Assembly (NCBI GenBank): GCA_033851545.1
Contig: JAWWOO010000041.1
Span: 62,001-126,000, forward strand
Direction: 5' to 3'
Source: JAWWOL01 sp033851545
Lineage (GTDB): Bacteria > Actinomycetota > Actinomycetes > JAWWOL01
Length of the DNA stretch: 64,000 nucleotides
Shown: positions 1 through 8,250 of the stretch, piece after piece
Layout: each line of letters starts with the position of its first letter
How positions within the stretch are numbered: position 1 is the stretch's first letter
Program-made: the position numbers and the translations under genes
Notes under the pieces: model-generated
What the model saw: the letters and a program-made list of their open reading frames with translations, nothing else
Told to the model about the DNA's origin: nothing
The model's database searches: none

Positions 1-354
1 GGTGACGCCTGGCTGTACGGCGGCACCGACCACGGCGAGGATCTCGGCGGCCGCCCGCCCGGACGCGCGCATCCGCGAGATGACATCGGCGGACTTGGGG
101 TCCGACGATCCCCGGTCCCGCGGCTCGCCGTCGGCAAAGGCGAGGTAGGGCGGCCGGGCGATGGACAGGGGTACGGCACGCCGCGGGCTCTGCCGTCCTG
201 GCCGCACCCGGCGGGCGGGCGGGGCCACCGCGGCGCGCAGCGACGCTGCCTGGGGGTTGAGGTCCGCAAGGCGGTGGCAGTTCTTGTAGCGGCGGCCACT
301 GCCGCACCAGCAGGCGTCGTTCTTGGCCGGCAGCAGCTCCGGTCGTGCGGTCAC
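1..354 (-). CDS. map: Type I methionine aminopeptidase with N-terminal SEC-C zinc motif (N-terminal 118 residues, cut by window edge)
   Basis: Removes the initiator methionine from new proteins in the cytoplasm. Only the N-terminal part lies in the window. Residues 15-27 form a SEC-C zinc motif (C-W-C, eight residues, C-H), as in actinobacterial MAPs that carry an extra ribosome-targeting zinc finger. A basic Pro-rich linker follows, then a segment typical of the MAP start: RPPYLAF near residue 70, then DVISRMRASGRAAAEIL, and V..GVT at the cut. The catalytic metal ligands would lie outside the window. GTG start; its first four bases overlap the stop of the upstream HAD gene (GTGA), so the two are translationally coupled. 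Identity rests on the SEC-C plus MAP N-terminal pattern. Confidence 0.85.
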   Translation of the reverse strand, partial: MTARPELLPAKNDACWCGSGRRYKNCHRLADLNPQAASLRAAVAPPARRVRPGRQSPRRAVPLSIARPPYLAFADGEPRDRGSSDPKSADVISRMRASGRAAAEILAVVGAAVQPGVT

Positions 355-1277
355 AACAGTCCCTTCATCCGGGATCCGGTACGCCGCCTGCGCAGCGCGA
401 GCGTCGTCGAGACGGCGCCGCCGAGCGCCCCCGCGACGGCTGCGGCGGGCACACCCACCCGCAACGCTTTGCGACCGCTTCGAAAGTCCCGGACCTGCCA
501 GCCCCGCGCCTTGGCCACCCGGCGCAGCTCCGGGTCCGGGTTGATGGCCACGGCCGTACCCACCAGCGAGAGCATCGGGAGGTCGTTGGCCGAGTCGCCG
601 TACGCCGTGCACCGCTGCAGGTCGAGGCCCTCGCGTTCGGCAAGGGCGCGGATCGCGGCGGCCTTGGCCGGCCCGTGCAGCAGCTCGCCGACCAGCTCGC
701 CGGTGTAGACGCCGTCCTTGTGCTCGGCGACGGTGCCCAGCGCCCCGGTCAGCCCGAGCCGGTTGGCGATGATCGAGGCCAGCTCGACCGGGGTCGCCGT
801 GACCAGCCAGACCCGCTGGCCCGCTGCCAGGTGTCCCTCGGCGAGGGCGCGGGTGCCCGGCCAGATCCGCTCGGCCATCTGCTCGTCGTAGATCTCCTCG
901 CCGAGGCGCAGCACCTCGTCGACCCGCCACCCAGCGGCAAAGGCCAGCGCAGCCTTGTGCGCTTCCTGCAGGTATCCCGCGGGCTCGCTGCCGCCGACCC
1001 GGAACACCATCTGCCGCCAGGCGAACTTGCCCAGGTCACGGGTTGTGAAGAACTTGCGGGCCGCCAGCCCCCGCGAGATGTGGAACAGCGACGAGCCCAT
1101 CATCACGGTGTTGTCCACGTCGAAGAACGCCGCGGCCGTGGGATCGGCAGCGACGGCCGAAACCGTGGGCTGGACGGCGGCGGCAGCAGCCGAGGCCTCG
1201 CCGGCGAGCTCGGTGCGCTGGTGCTGCGATGCCTGTCGGCGGGCCTTGTGGCCGGCTCCGAACGGGGTCCGCATCAT
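351..1277 (-). CDS. HAD-IB family phosphatase (SerB/CicA-like), 308 aa
   Basis: Haloacid-dehalogenase-superfamily hydrolase of the SerB-like HAD-IB branch. Motif I is FFDVDNT with nucleophile D53 and acid/base D55. Motif II is the Thr in LVTATP, and the C-terminal motif is GDSANDLPML, which binds magnesium. An Ala-rich stretch of about 45 residues precedes the domain. The substrate is not predictable; phosphoserine or lipid phosphates are the usual candidates for this branch. The start is supported by a leaderless-type promoter: minus-strand TAGGCT lies exactly 6 nt before the ATG. It follows the bldN/DUF5667 pair and overlaps map. Confidence 0.85.
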   Translation of the reverse strand: MMRTPFGAGHKARRQASQHQRTELAGEASAAAAAVQPTVSAVAADPTAAAFFDVDNTVMMGSSLFHISRGLAARKFFTTRDLGKFAWRQMVFRVGGSEPAGYLQEAHKAALAFAAGWRVDEVLRLGEEIYDEQMAERIWPGTRALAEGHLAAGQRVWLVTATPVELASIIANRLGLTGALGTVAEHKDGVYTGELVGELLHGPAKAAAIRALAEREGLDLQRCTAYGDSANDLPMLSLVGTAVAINPDPELRRVAKARGWQVRDFRSGRKALRVGVPAAAVAGALGGAVSTTLALRRRRTGSRMKGLL

Positions 1278-1320
1278 CGCGCCAGCCTACCCAGCGGCCG
1301 GCAGGCGAGGGCCCGAACGG

Positions 1321-2814
1321 TCAGCTGGCGACCGCGCCCACACCGGGCGGATGGGGGCCGCGGACGCAGTGGCCGTTGCGCACGACCGACGGCGGCAGGC
1401 AGATCAGCGGCGGCCGGCCGCCGCGGACCGGCCGGGTACTGGTCGTGGTCGGCGGGTCGGTGGGCAGCGCTGCCGCAGAGGTGGCCGGCGGTGCTGTCGT
1501 CGGGACCGGTGTGATCGAGGGAACTGGCGTGGTCGGCGGAACCGTGGACGGCGGCGGGGGCGTGGTCTCGACCACCGGGGTGCTCGGTGGCGGGGTGGTG
1601 TCGGTGGTCGATGTGGTTGGTGACGGCTCCGAAGACGTCGTCGGCGGTTGGGTGCTCGTGGGCCCGACGCTCGGGGGTGCCTCGGTGGTCGGCGAATCGG
1701 TCGGCTGGTCGGTGGTCGGCGAAGCTGTTGTGGGCGGGGTGTCGGTCGGCTGCCCGACGGTTGGCTGCCCGGTGGTGGGCTGCGGTGAGGTGACCGGCAG
1801 GGTGGGCACTGCGGCGCTCGAGCCCGGCACCGTGCTCGGAGCACCCGGCAGTGACGGGACGAGCGACGCCTGACTGGCCGGGGCCCCGAGCGATGGCCCG
1901 CCGGAGGCAGGCATCGACGGCGCCAGGCTCGGCACGATCGAGCCGCCGAACTGGGCGACCGTCACCGGCGGGCAGGTGGCTCCGGAGCACTTCGCCAGCG
2001 CCGCGGTGGTCGACTTGACCACCTGGTTGGCCCAGGCCAGTGAGCTGGTGGCCTTGCTCAGAGCCGGTTCGGAGAGGCGCCCGCGGAGGGTGGTCAAGGA
2101 TTTCTGCTGGTCCTTGGCGAACTGCTGGACGGCCAGCAGCGGCCCTGGCCGCGGGTCCTTGGCGTACGACTGGGCCAGCAGGCGGGACCCCTTGGCTGCT
2201 TCGGAGTCCATGTCGGCGAACAGCCGCACGACCTTGGTCGCCACCGAGGTCGCGAGGACCGACGAGCCGCCGGCCGCCTGGGGGGCCGTCGTCGGCTGGA
2301 TCCCGTACGCCGCATTGTGCTGGGTCAGCCGGTCGATCTCGTGCAGCCTCGTACGGGCGAAGCCGAACTCGAGCTTGCCGCGTGCCTCGTCCGAGCCGGC
2401 CAGCGCGTACTGCACGGACTCGCCGCCCCGCTTGAGCTCGTAGAGCGGGTTGCCGGGCAGTGAGTTGGCAGCGCCGATCGAGATCGCGGTCAGCCCGACG
2501 ATGCCCGCCGCGATGCCCGAGACGATCCGTAGCCGGTTGCGCCGGCCCCAGCTCTGGTTCCACCGGCTGGTGATCGGGACGACCTTGCCCCGGCCCGTGC
2601 CGTCGTGCTCACGGCCGGCCTCCTCGACCAGTCGCGCGCGCAGGTCGGCCCGGAAGTCCAGGTTGGCACCGGCGCCGGCCAACGACGTGGAGCCGGGCAG
2701 CTCGTGCAGCCGGTCGACGATGACCAGCAGCAGCTCGGTGTCCTCGACCAGCCCGGCGGCGCTGCCGTCGAGGGCGTCGGCGAAGACGGCGGCATTGGCC
2801 TGGAGGCTGCTCAT
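1321..2814 (-). CDS. rsbN: DUF5667 membrane protein, RsbN-like anti-sigma factor for the adjacent BldN-type sigma factor, 497 aa
   Basis: Residues 1-65 resemble the cytoplasmic sigma-binding part of RsbN proteins (FADALDG near 11, DFRADLRARLVEE near 53-65). One transmembrane helix spans about 97-116 and is followed by the DUF5667 hallmark SLPGNPLYELKRG (about 118-130), so most of the protein is outside the membrane. From about residue 310 to the end the chain is a low-complexity Pro/Thr/Ser tail, longer than usual, with a short Cys-containing C-terminus. ATG overlaps the stop of the sigma gene by 4 nt (ATGA), which fits sigma/anti-sigma co-translation. The anti-sigma role is inferred from family and position. 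Confidence 0.8.
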   Translation of the reverse strand: MSSLQANAAVFADALDGSAAGLVEDTELLLVIVDRLHELPGSTSLAGAGANLDFRADLRARLVEEAGREHDGTGRGKVVPITSRWNQSWGRRNRLRIVSGIAAGIVGLTAISIGAANSLPGNPLYELKRGGESVQYALAGSDEARGKLEFGFARTRLHEIDRLTQHNAAYGIQPTTAPQAAGGSSVLATSVATKVVRLFADMDSEAAKGSRLLAQSYAKDPRPGPLLAVQQFAKDQQKSLTTLRGRLSEPALSKATSSLAWANQVVKSTTAALAKCSGATCPPVTVAQFGGSIVPSLAPSMPASGGPSLGAPASQASLVPSLPGAPSTVPGSSAAVPTLPVTSPQPTTGQPTVGQPTDTPPTTASPTTDQPTDSPTTEAPPSVGPTSTQPPTTSSEPSPTTSTTDTTPPPSTPVVETTPPPPSTVPPTTPVPSITPVPTTAPPATSAAALPTDPPTTTSTRPVRGGRPPLICLPPSVVRNGHCVRGPHPPGVGAVAS

Positions 2815-3677
2815 CTGACGAACCCCGCAGGCAGCAGCCGGGACAGGCTGCGCACCGCGCGGTACTGCAAGGCCTTGACCGCCCCGTCGTTCTTGCCCAT
2901 CACCGCGGCAGTCTCGCTGACCGAGAGTCCCTGCAGGAACCGGAGCACGATGCACTCCTGCTGCTCGGCGCCGAGCTTGGTGACCGCCTCGAGCAGCACG
3001 CGATGGTCGAGCGCGTCGAGGACCTCGTCCTCGGGGCCGTCGGCGGCCCGGTCGTCCCTGACCTCCTGGACCTGCACCTCGAGGCGGTAGCGGCCCGACT
3101 TGTAGTGGTCGGCCACCAGGTTGCGGGCGATCGTGACGAACCAGGCCCCGATGTCGACGCCCTGCCAGGTATAGGTGGTGATCCGGCGCAGCGCCCGCAG
3201 GAACGTCTCGCTGGTCAGGTCCTCGGCAAGTGCCTGGCTGCCGACCCGGTAGTAGACGTAGCGGTGCACGAGGTCGACGTACCGGTCGTAGAGCGCGCCG
3301 AACGCCTCGGCGTCGCCACCTTGGGCCTGCCGTACGAGGTCGCGGGTGTCGTCCTGGACCTCGAGCACGTCTTGGCCGGGTCCGTTTTCGGGCTCTTGTC
3401 CGGCGTCGTCGTCGGGATCGACGGCAGGTTCGGAGGCGAGGGAACGGCCGCCGGAGCCGATCGGCCGCACGATCCGGAGATTGGGTGCTCTGGGATAGGG
3501 GTCGGCCTCGGCACTCAGGCTGATCGACGGGAACAGCCGACGCGCGGGCCGGGACAGGCGGGGACCGACGCTCTCGGCGATCTGCACCTGGAGCAGGGCG
3601 GAGATCAGCGCGTCGAGCCGGCGGGGCAGACCGGCCTGCCAGGGGCCAGGCGGGATGGCGGCTGCGGCGTAGGCCAC
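2811..3677 (-). CDS. bldN: ECF RNA polymerase sigma factor, BldN type, 288 aa
   Basis: Sigma-70 region 2 lies at about 113-195 (AFGALYDRYVDLVHRYVYYR, then LAEDLTSETFLRAL). Region 4 lies at about 228-288, with the helix-turn-helix LSVSETAAVMGKNDGAVKAL. About 112 residues precede region 2. Streptomyces BldN is likewise made as a proprotein with an N-terminal extension that is removed, so this extension may be a pro-sequence. The GTG at 3675-3677 is preferred over in-frame upstream starts because a strong GGAGGGGAGG ribosome-binding site sits just upstream. It is followed by the overlapping DUF5667 gene. In Streptomyces BldN drives aerial development; the role here is inferred. Confidence 0.85.
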   Translation of the reverse strand: MAYAAAAIPPGPWQAGLPRRLDALISALLQVQIAESVGPRLSRPARRLFPSISLSAEADPYPRAPNLRIVRPIGSGGRSLASEPAVDPDDDAGQEPENGPGQDVLEVQDDTRDLVRQAQGGDAEAFGALYDRYVDLVHRYVYYRVGSQALAEDLTSETFLRALRRITTYTWQGVDIGAWFVTIARNLVADHYKSGRYRLEVQVQEVRDDRAADGPEDEVLDALDHRVLLEAVTKLGAEQQECIVLRFLQGLSVSETAAVMGKNDGAVKALQYRAVRSLSRLLPAGFVR

Positions 3678-3816
3678 CGTGCCTCCCCTCCATGGAGCCG
3701 AGCAGGACACGCGCCGACGGGCCGACGACGGCCTCCGCGCGCACGCAGCGTGCCGGGACACGTCGGGTCGGCGCCTACCCTGACGCCCTTGCTGTAAACG
3801 AGCTTGCGGAGCCAAC

Positions 3817-4212
3817 TCAGTCGTTGCTGTAGCGCGACTCGTGGGCCATCTCCAGGCTGATCCGGGACAGCTCACGCTCGAGCTCGAGCAGTCCTTCGAT
3901 CTTGCCCAGACACAGCCTCGCGCCTGCGTTGTGTGCCTCGGTGATGATTTTGTCATCTAAATAGGCGGTGTAAAGGACGATCGCCTGGGATGGGCGCCTT
4001 GCCCGGATCCGGCGGGTCGACTCGATGCCGTCGACGCCGGGCATCCGCAGGTCCATGACGATGACGTCCGGGTCGGTCTCGTCCGCGACGGTGACCGCGC
4101 TCGCGCCGTCGCCTGCCTGCCCGACCACGTCGAACCCGTCCAGGCTCAGCATGTCGACCAGCATCGAGCGGACGTGCTCGGTGTCATCGACGACCAGTAC
4201 GCGGACACTCAC
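3817..4212 (-). CDS. Stand-alone response regulator receiver domain (CheY-like), 131 aa
   Basis: A single receiver domain with no output domain. It has the acidic pair D9/D10, phospho-acceptor D54 in VIVMDLRMPG, switch residue T81 (VLYTAY) and the conserved Lys in CLGKIEG. The C-terminal tail (LERELSRISLEMAHE) is short and helical. No kinase gene is adjacent. GTG start with a GAGGGAGC ribosome-binding site. A similar stand-alone receiver lies at 47664-48065; the two share AYxD and AG/YGA patterns after the switch Thr/Ser. Its job could be to act as a phospho-relay or protein-interaction switch. Confidence 0.85.
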   Translation of the reverse strand: MSVRVLVVDDTEHVRSMLVDMLSLDGFDVVGQAGDGASAVTVADETDPDVIVMDLRMPGVDGIESTRRIRARRPSQAIVLYTAYLDDKIITEAHNAGARLCLGKIEGLLELERELSRISLEMAHESRYSND

Positions 4213-4339
4213 CCTGTTGCTCCCTCGTGGTTACCGGCCGGAACGAATGCTAGTCCGGCTTGTGCGGCACGCACGATGGATAACGCTTGACCAGGCAGGG
4301 GGATGCGGGCTGACCTCAGCCGGTTTGGTAAAGGGCTGG

Positions 4340-4819
4340 TCAGGCCGGCCGGCGGAAGTCCTCGACCACGTAGACCTGCTGGCCGACGACCACGACGCCC
4401 ACGCCGACCTGGGTGTAGGTCCGGTCCAGGATGTTCGCCCGGTGCGGAGCGCTGTGCATGAAGGCTCCGTGCACCTGACTCACCGAGTAGCCCAGGCCGA
4501 CGTTCTCGGCCAGTCCGCGCCAGTTGTGGATGGCCGAGCCCAGCCGGGGGTTGTGCGACAGGCTGTGCTTCCGGGCCATCGTGGCCGCCCACCGGGCAGC
4601 CACGGCGGTCAGGTCGCTGCTGACCTTGACCGGCTTGAGGCCGTGCGCCGTACGGGCTGCGTTGATGTCGGCGATGAAGGCAGCGGCCGGCTTGGGCGCG
4701 GCTGCCGTGGCCGCCGCAGGTGACAGACCCAGGCCGGCACACAGCGTGACGAATGCTGCTGACGACCGGAGCAGCCCCCGCTGGGTCCTACCGCTGCCTG
4801 AAGCTGCTCTTCCGCGCAC
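4340..4819 (-). CDS. Secreted CAP-domain (SCP/PR1-like) protein, 159 aa
   Basis: An N-terminal signal peptide (basic residues, then hydrophobic SSAAFVTLCAGLGLSPAAATAAA) precedes a CAP domain from about residue 45. Recognisable elements are INAARTAHGL, WAATMARKHSLSHNP, GLAENVG and HRANILDRTYTQVGVG, i.e. the His and Glu of the CAP tetrad. The function of bacterial CAP proteins is mostly unknown; some bind lipids or act at the envelope. The GTG at 4817-4819 is chosen because GGGAGG lies 6-7 nt upstream; an earlier in-frame GTG at 4840 would add seven residues. Confidence 0.8.
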   Translation of the reverse strand: MRGRAASGSGRTQRGLLRSSAAFVTLCAGLGLSPAAATAAAPKPAAAFIADINAARTAHGLKPVKVSSDLTAVAARWAATMARKHSLSHNPRLGSAIHNWRGLAENVGLGYSVSQVHGAFMHSAPHRANILDRTYTQVGVGVVVVGQQVYVVEDFRRPA

Positions 4820-4915
4820 GCCGCGACCTCCCAGAGCCACCCGCGCGCACGGGCAGCACTCGTTTCATCGACGGCAGGGTCGGCCGTCTTGAGCACGCTG
4901 GGTTACCGTTTGGGG

Positions 4916-5158
4916 ATGGAACTTGTCCGGGTGGTGCTGCTCAGCCGCGAGGGCTGCCACCTGTGCGACGACGCCCGGACCGTGGTGGCGCGGGTCTGTG
5001 CCGACCTCGGCGTCGGCTGGCGCGAGGACGACATCACCCGCTCGCCAGAGCTGCTCCGCAGGCACGTCGACGACATCCCGGTGACATTCGTTGACGGCGA
5101 GGTGCACGACTTCTGGCGCGTCGACGAAGCCCGGTTGCGCGAGGCCCTGGCCGGCTAG
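4916..5158 (+). CDS. Glutaredoxin-family protein (DUF836-like), 80 aa
   Basis: A thioredoxin-fold mini-protein with the redox motif C-H-L-C at the start of helix 1 (REGCHLCDDA), the cis-Pro segment DDIPVTFVDGEV and a C-terminal helix ending at EARLREALAG. It probably acts as a thiol-disulfide reductase. The ATG at 4916 is favoured: TACCGT at 4904-4909 lies exactly 6 nt before it, matching the leaderless pattern used by other genes here; a TTG at 4889 is an alternative. Its place just before rex-hem matches the Streptomyces gene order. Confidence 0.8.
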   Translation: MELVRVVLLSREGCHLCDDARTVVARVCADLGVGWREDDITRSPELLRRHVDDIPVTFVDGEVHDFWRVDEARLREALAG

Positions 5159-5182
5159 CACTTTCCGGCCGCAATCTCAACT

Positions 5183-5200
5183 TTGTGCGTGCATTCACAA
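5183..5200. promoter_or_regulatory. Rex operator (ROP) upstream of rex-hemACDB
   Basis: The sequence TTGTGCGTGCATTCACAA matches the 18-bp Rex consensus TTGTGAA-N4-TTCACAA at 12 of 14 fixed positions; only the last two bases of the left half-site differ. It lies 68 bp before the rex start. Rex is known in Streptomyces coelicolor to repress its own rex-hem operon when NADH/NAD+ is low, so autoregulation is the likely meaning. Confidence 0.8.
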
Positions 5201-5267
5201 GGGCTTACCCTGGGCGCACCAGCACCTCCCCGTACGACCTCTCTCTGCCCGAAGGGCCCCTCCCAGG

Positions 5268-6014
5268 TTGACCGCGCACGAGCAGCCGGCGAACACAGCG
5301 TCCACCGACGCTGCCACAGCCGTACGCGAGCCGGTCAAGGTCCGCCGCGGCATCCCCGACGCCACCGTCGCCCGGCTCCCGGTCTACCTGCGGGCGCTGC
5401 ACTCCCTCGCCGAGGCCGGCACGTCGACCATCTCCTCGGACGCCCTCGCCGCGGCGGCCGGCGTCAACTCCGCCAAGGTGCGCAAGGACCTGTCCTACCT
5501 CGGCTCGTACGGGACCAGGGGGGTGGGCTACGACGTCACCTACCTGATCCACCAGATCTCCCGCGAGCTCGGCCTGACCCAGCGCTGGGCCGTGGCGATC
5601 GTCGGGGTCGGCAACCTCGGTCACGCGCTCGCGAAGTACGGCGGCTTCGCCACGCGTGGTTTTCGGGTCGCCGCGTTGATCGACGCCGACCGGTCCCGGG
5701 TGGGCGAGTGGGTCGACGGCGTCGCGGTCAGCCACGTCGACGACATGGCGGAGGTCGTGCGTGAGACCGGCGTCTCGATCGGCGTCATCGCCACCCCTGC
5801 CGGGGTGGCGCAGGACGTGTGCGACCGGCTGGTGGCCGCCGGCGTGACGAGCATCCTCAACTTCGCGCCGACCGTGCTGTCCGTCCCGCCGGGGGTCGAC
5901 CTGCGCAAGGTGGACCTGTCCATCGAGCTGCAGATCCTGTCGTTCCACGAGCAGCGAAAGGCCTCCGCGCTCGCGGTGCTCGCCTTCGACAACGGCGAGG
6001 TGGTGCCGTCATGA
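5268..6014 (+). CDS. rex: Redox-sensing transcriptional repressor Rex, 248 aa
   Basis: An N-terminal winged helix (about 25-95: TVARLPVYLRALHSLAEAG, then SAKVRKDLSYLGSYGTRGVG) is followed by a Rossmann domain with the nucleotide motif VGVGNLGHALAKY near 110-122. The C-terminal swapped helix is FHEQRKASALAVLAF. It senses NADH/NAD+ and represses respiratory genes. The TTG at 5268 gives the usual N-terminal length, but its ribosome-binding site is weak, so the start is uncertain by some codons. Its stop overlaps hemA (ATGA). Rex operators lie at 5183-5200 and 56284-56301. Confidence 0.95.
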   Translation: MTAHEQPANTASTDAATAVREPVKVRRGIPDATVARLPVYLRALHSLAEAGTSTISSDALAAAAGVNSAKVRKDLSYLGSYGTRGVGYDVTYLIHQISRELGLTQRWAVAIVGVGNLGHALAKYGGFATRGFRVAALIDADRSRVGEWVDGVAVSHVDDMAEVVRETGVSIGVIATPAGVAQDVCDRLVAAGVTSILNFAPTVLSVPPGVDLRKVDLSIELQILSFHEQRKASALAVLAFDNGEVVPS

Positions 6015-7327
6015 GCGTCCTCGTCGTCGGCATCTCGCACCGGACAGCGCCCGTTCCGTTGCTCGAGCTGGTCGCCATACCGGGCGAGCTGGTGGTCAAG
6101 ACCCAGCACGCGCTGCTCGAGAGCCCGCACGTCCAGGAGGCGTTGCTGCTCTCGACCTGCAACCGGGTCGAGGTCTACGCCGAGGTGGACAAGTTCCATG
6201 GCGGGCTGCAGGACGTGTCGGAGACGCTGTCCCGGGTCACGGGCGTCCCGAGGGAGACGCTGGCCGGGCACCTCTACGTGCACTACGAGGACGCTGCCGT
6301 CCAGCACCTGCTCTCCGTCGCGACCGGGCTCGACTCGATGGTGGTCGGCGAGTCGCAGATCCTCGGCCAGCTCCGGGCCGGATTCCGTACGGCGCAGGCA
6401 GAGAACACCACCGGGCGGGTCCTCAACGAGCTGGTCCGGCAGGCGCTGCGCGTTGGCAAGCGGGCGCACAGCGAGACCGGCATCGACCGGGCCGGCCAGT
6501 CGCTGGTCACCGTCGGGCTCGACCTGGCGGAGGAGTCGGTCGGCGACCTCAGTGGCCGTACGGCGCTGGTGGTCGGTGCCGGCTCGATGGCCGCGCTCGC
6601 CGCTGCGACCCTGCGCCGCCGCGGTGTGGGCCGGATCCTGGTGGCCAACCGGACGCTGTCCCACGCCAAGCGGACCGCCGCGGCCGTCGACGGCGAGGCG
6701 TTGCCCCTCGACCGGCTGACTGAGGGCCTGGATCTCGCCGATGTCGTGGTCACGGCCACCGGGGCGGTCGGCACGGTGATCCACGCGAGCGCCGTCCTGC
6801 CTGCGGTTGAGTCCGGCCGTCGGGCGGGCCGGCCGCTGTTCTTCCTCGACCTGGCGCTGCCGCACGACGTGGAGGCGGCGGTGGGCCTGCTGGAAGACGT
6901 CGTGGTCGCCAACCTCGAGTCGCTGCGTACGGTGCTCGAGTCGGCCGAGGTCGCCGAGGACGTCGAGGCCGTACGGCAGATCGTGGCCGACGAGGTCGCG
7001 ACCTTCCTGACCTGGCAGCGTTCGGTCCAGGTGGCGCCGACCGTGGTCGCCCTGCGGAGCAAGGCCGAGTCGGTGGTCGAGGCCGAGCTGGCCCGGCTCG
7101 CCGGCCGGCTCGAGCTGGACGACAAGGCCGAGGCCGAGGTCGCTGCGACCGTGCGCCGGGTGGTCGACAAGATCCTGCACGCCCCCACGGTGCGGGTGAA
7201 GCAGCTTGCCGACGTGCCCGGCGGCGACAAGTACGCCGAGGCGCTGCGTGAGCTGTTCGAGCTCGACCCCGCGGCGCCCGAGGCGGTAAGCCGCACGGCG
7301 GTCGAGATCGACGAGGACCGGTCGTGA
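6011..7327 (+). CDS. hemA: Glutamyl-tRNA reductase, 438 aa
   Basis: First committed step of C5 heme biosynthesis: reduces glutamyl-tRNA to glutamate-1-semialdehyde with NADPH. The catalytic Cys is C50 in LLLSTCNRVE. The signature VGESQILGQLR follows near 114. The NADPH-binding Rossmann domain (ALVVGAGSMA) and the C-terminal dimerisation helices (EVAATVRRVVDKILHAPT) are complete. ATG overlaps the rex stop, and the stop overlaps hemC. The start is certain, as ISHRTAPV is the conserved N-terminus. Confidence 0.97.
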   Translation: MSVLVVGISHRTAPVPLLELVAIPGELVVKTQHALLESPHVQEALLLSTCNRVEVYAEVDKFHGGLQDVSETLSRVTGVPRETLAGHLYVHYEDAAVQHLLSVATGLDSMVVGESQILGQLRAGFRTAQAENTTGRVLNELVRQALRVGKRAHSETGIDRAGQSLVTVGLDLAEESVGDLSGRTALVVGAGSMAALAAATLRRRGVGRILVANRTLSHAKRTAAAVDGEALPLDRLTEGLDLADVVVTATGAVGTVIHASAVLPAVESGRRAGRPLFFLDLALPHDVEAAVGLLEDVVVANLESLRTVLESAEVAEDVEAVRQIVADEVATFLTWQRSVQVAPTVVALRSKAESVVEAELARLAGRLELDDKAEAEVAATVRRVVDKILHAPTVRVKQLADVPGGDKYAEALRELFELDPAAPEAVSRTAVEIDEDRS

Positions 7328-8250
7328 CCCGGGTCCTGGCCCTCGGTACGCGGGGCAGCAAGCTGGCGATGACCCAGTCGGCAACGGTCGCCCGGGCCCT
7401 CGAGCTCGCCGCCGGTGTCTCGGTGACACTGGTCGAGATCTCCACCCACGGCGACCGTTCCAGCGCGGCCATCGAGCAGCTCGGCGGCACCGGGGTGTTC
7501 GTGACCGCGCTGCGCGAGCGGCTGCTGGCGGGGGACATCGACCTCGCCGTCCACTCCCTCAAGGATCTGCCGACCGGCGCCGCCCCGGGACTGGTCGTCG
7601 CCGCGATCCCCGTGCGCGAGGACCCGCGCGACGCGCTGGTCGCCCGCGACGGGCTGACGCTGAACGAGCTGCCGGCCGGCTGCCGGATCGGCACCGGCTC
7701 CCCACGCCGTACGGCTCAGCTGCGGGCGCTCGGCCTGGGCTTCGAGGTCGTCCCGGTCCGCGGCAACGTCGACACCCGCCTCGGCAAGGTCAGCTCCGGC
7801 GAGCTCGACGCCGTGGTGCTGGCGCGCGCCGGGCTGGCCCGCCTCGGCCGGCTCGACGACATCACCGAGGTGCTGGACCCGCTGACCATGCTGCCGGCCC
7901 CCGGTCAGGGCGCGCTTGCCGTCGAGTGCCGCTCCGACGACCCTGAGCTGGCGAGGATGCTGGCGCTGCTCGACGACGCCGGCACCCGAGCAGCCGTCCT
8001 CGCCGAACGCACCCTGCTCGCCGAGCTCGAGGCCGGGTGCACGGCCCCGGTTGGTGCCTACGCCGAGGTCGCCGAGGGCGACCACGGGCTCGAGATCTAC
8101 CTGCGCGGCGTTGTCGTCAGTGTCGACGGCAGCACAGACCTCCGGTTGTCCGCGACCGGTCCGTTCGACGACGCCGAAGCCGTCGGCCGAAGCCTGGCCG
8201 CCGACCTGCTCGACGCAGGTGCGGCCGACCTGATGGGAAGAGACACGTGA
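7324..8250 (+). CDS. hemC: Hydroxymethylbilane synthase (porphobilinogen deaminase), 308 aa
   Basis: Polymerises four porphobilinogens into hydroxymethylbilane. The N-terminus LALGTRGSKLAMTQS, the substrate-binding segment VHSLKDLPT and GSPRRTAQL are all intact. The dipyrromethane cofactor attaches to C239 in ELEAGCTAPVGAY. Length is normal for the family. GTG start overlaps the hemA stop by 4 nt, and the stop overlaps the hemD start by 4 nt. Confidence 0.97.
   Translation: MTRVLALGTRGSKLAMTQSATVARALELAAGVSVTLVEISTHGDRSSAAIEQLGGTGVFVTALRERLLAGDIDLAVHSLKDLPTGAAPGLVVAAIPVREDPRDALVARDGLTLNELPAGCRIGTGSPRRTAQLRALGLGFEVVPVRGNVDTRLGKVSSGELDAVVLARAGLARLGRLDDITEVLDPLTMLPAPGQGALAVECRSDDPELARMLALLDDAGTRAAVLAERTLLAELEAGCTAPVGAYAEVAEGDHGLEIYLRGVVVSVDGSTDLRLSATGPFDDAEAVGRSLAADLLDAGAADLMGRDT

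Noticed and set aside
5621..7429. Long open frames on the minus strand across hemA (and similar ones antisense to hemD, nuoD, nuoF, GH31 and ubiD)
   Set aside because: They mirror strongly conserved genes on the other strand, are low-complexity Arg/Ala/Gly-rich and have no family motifs; a by-product of GC-rich codon use.
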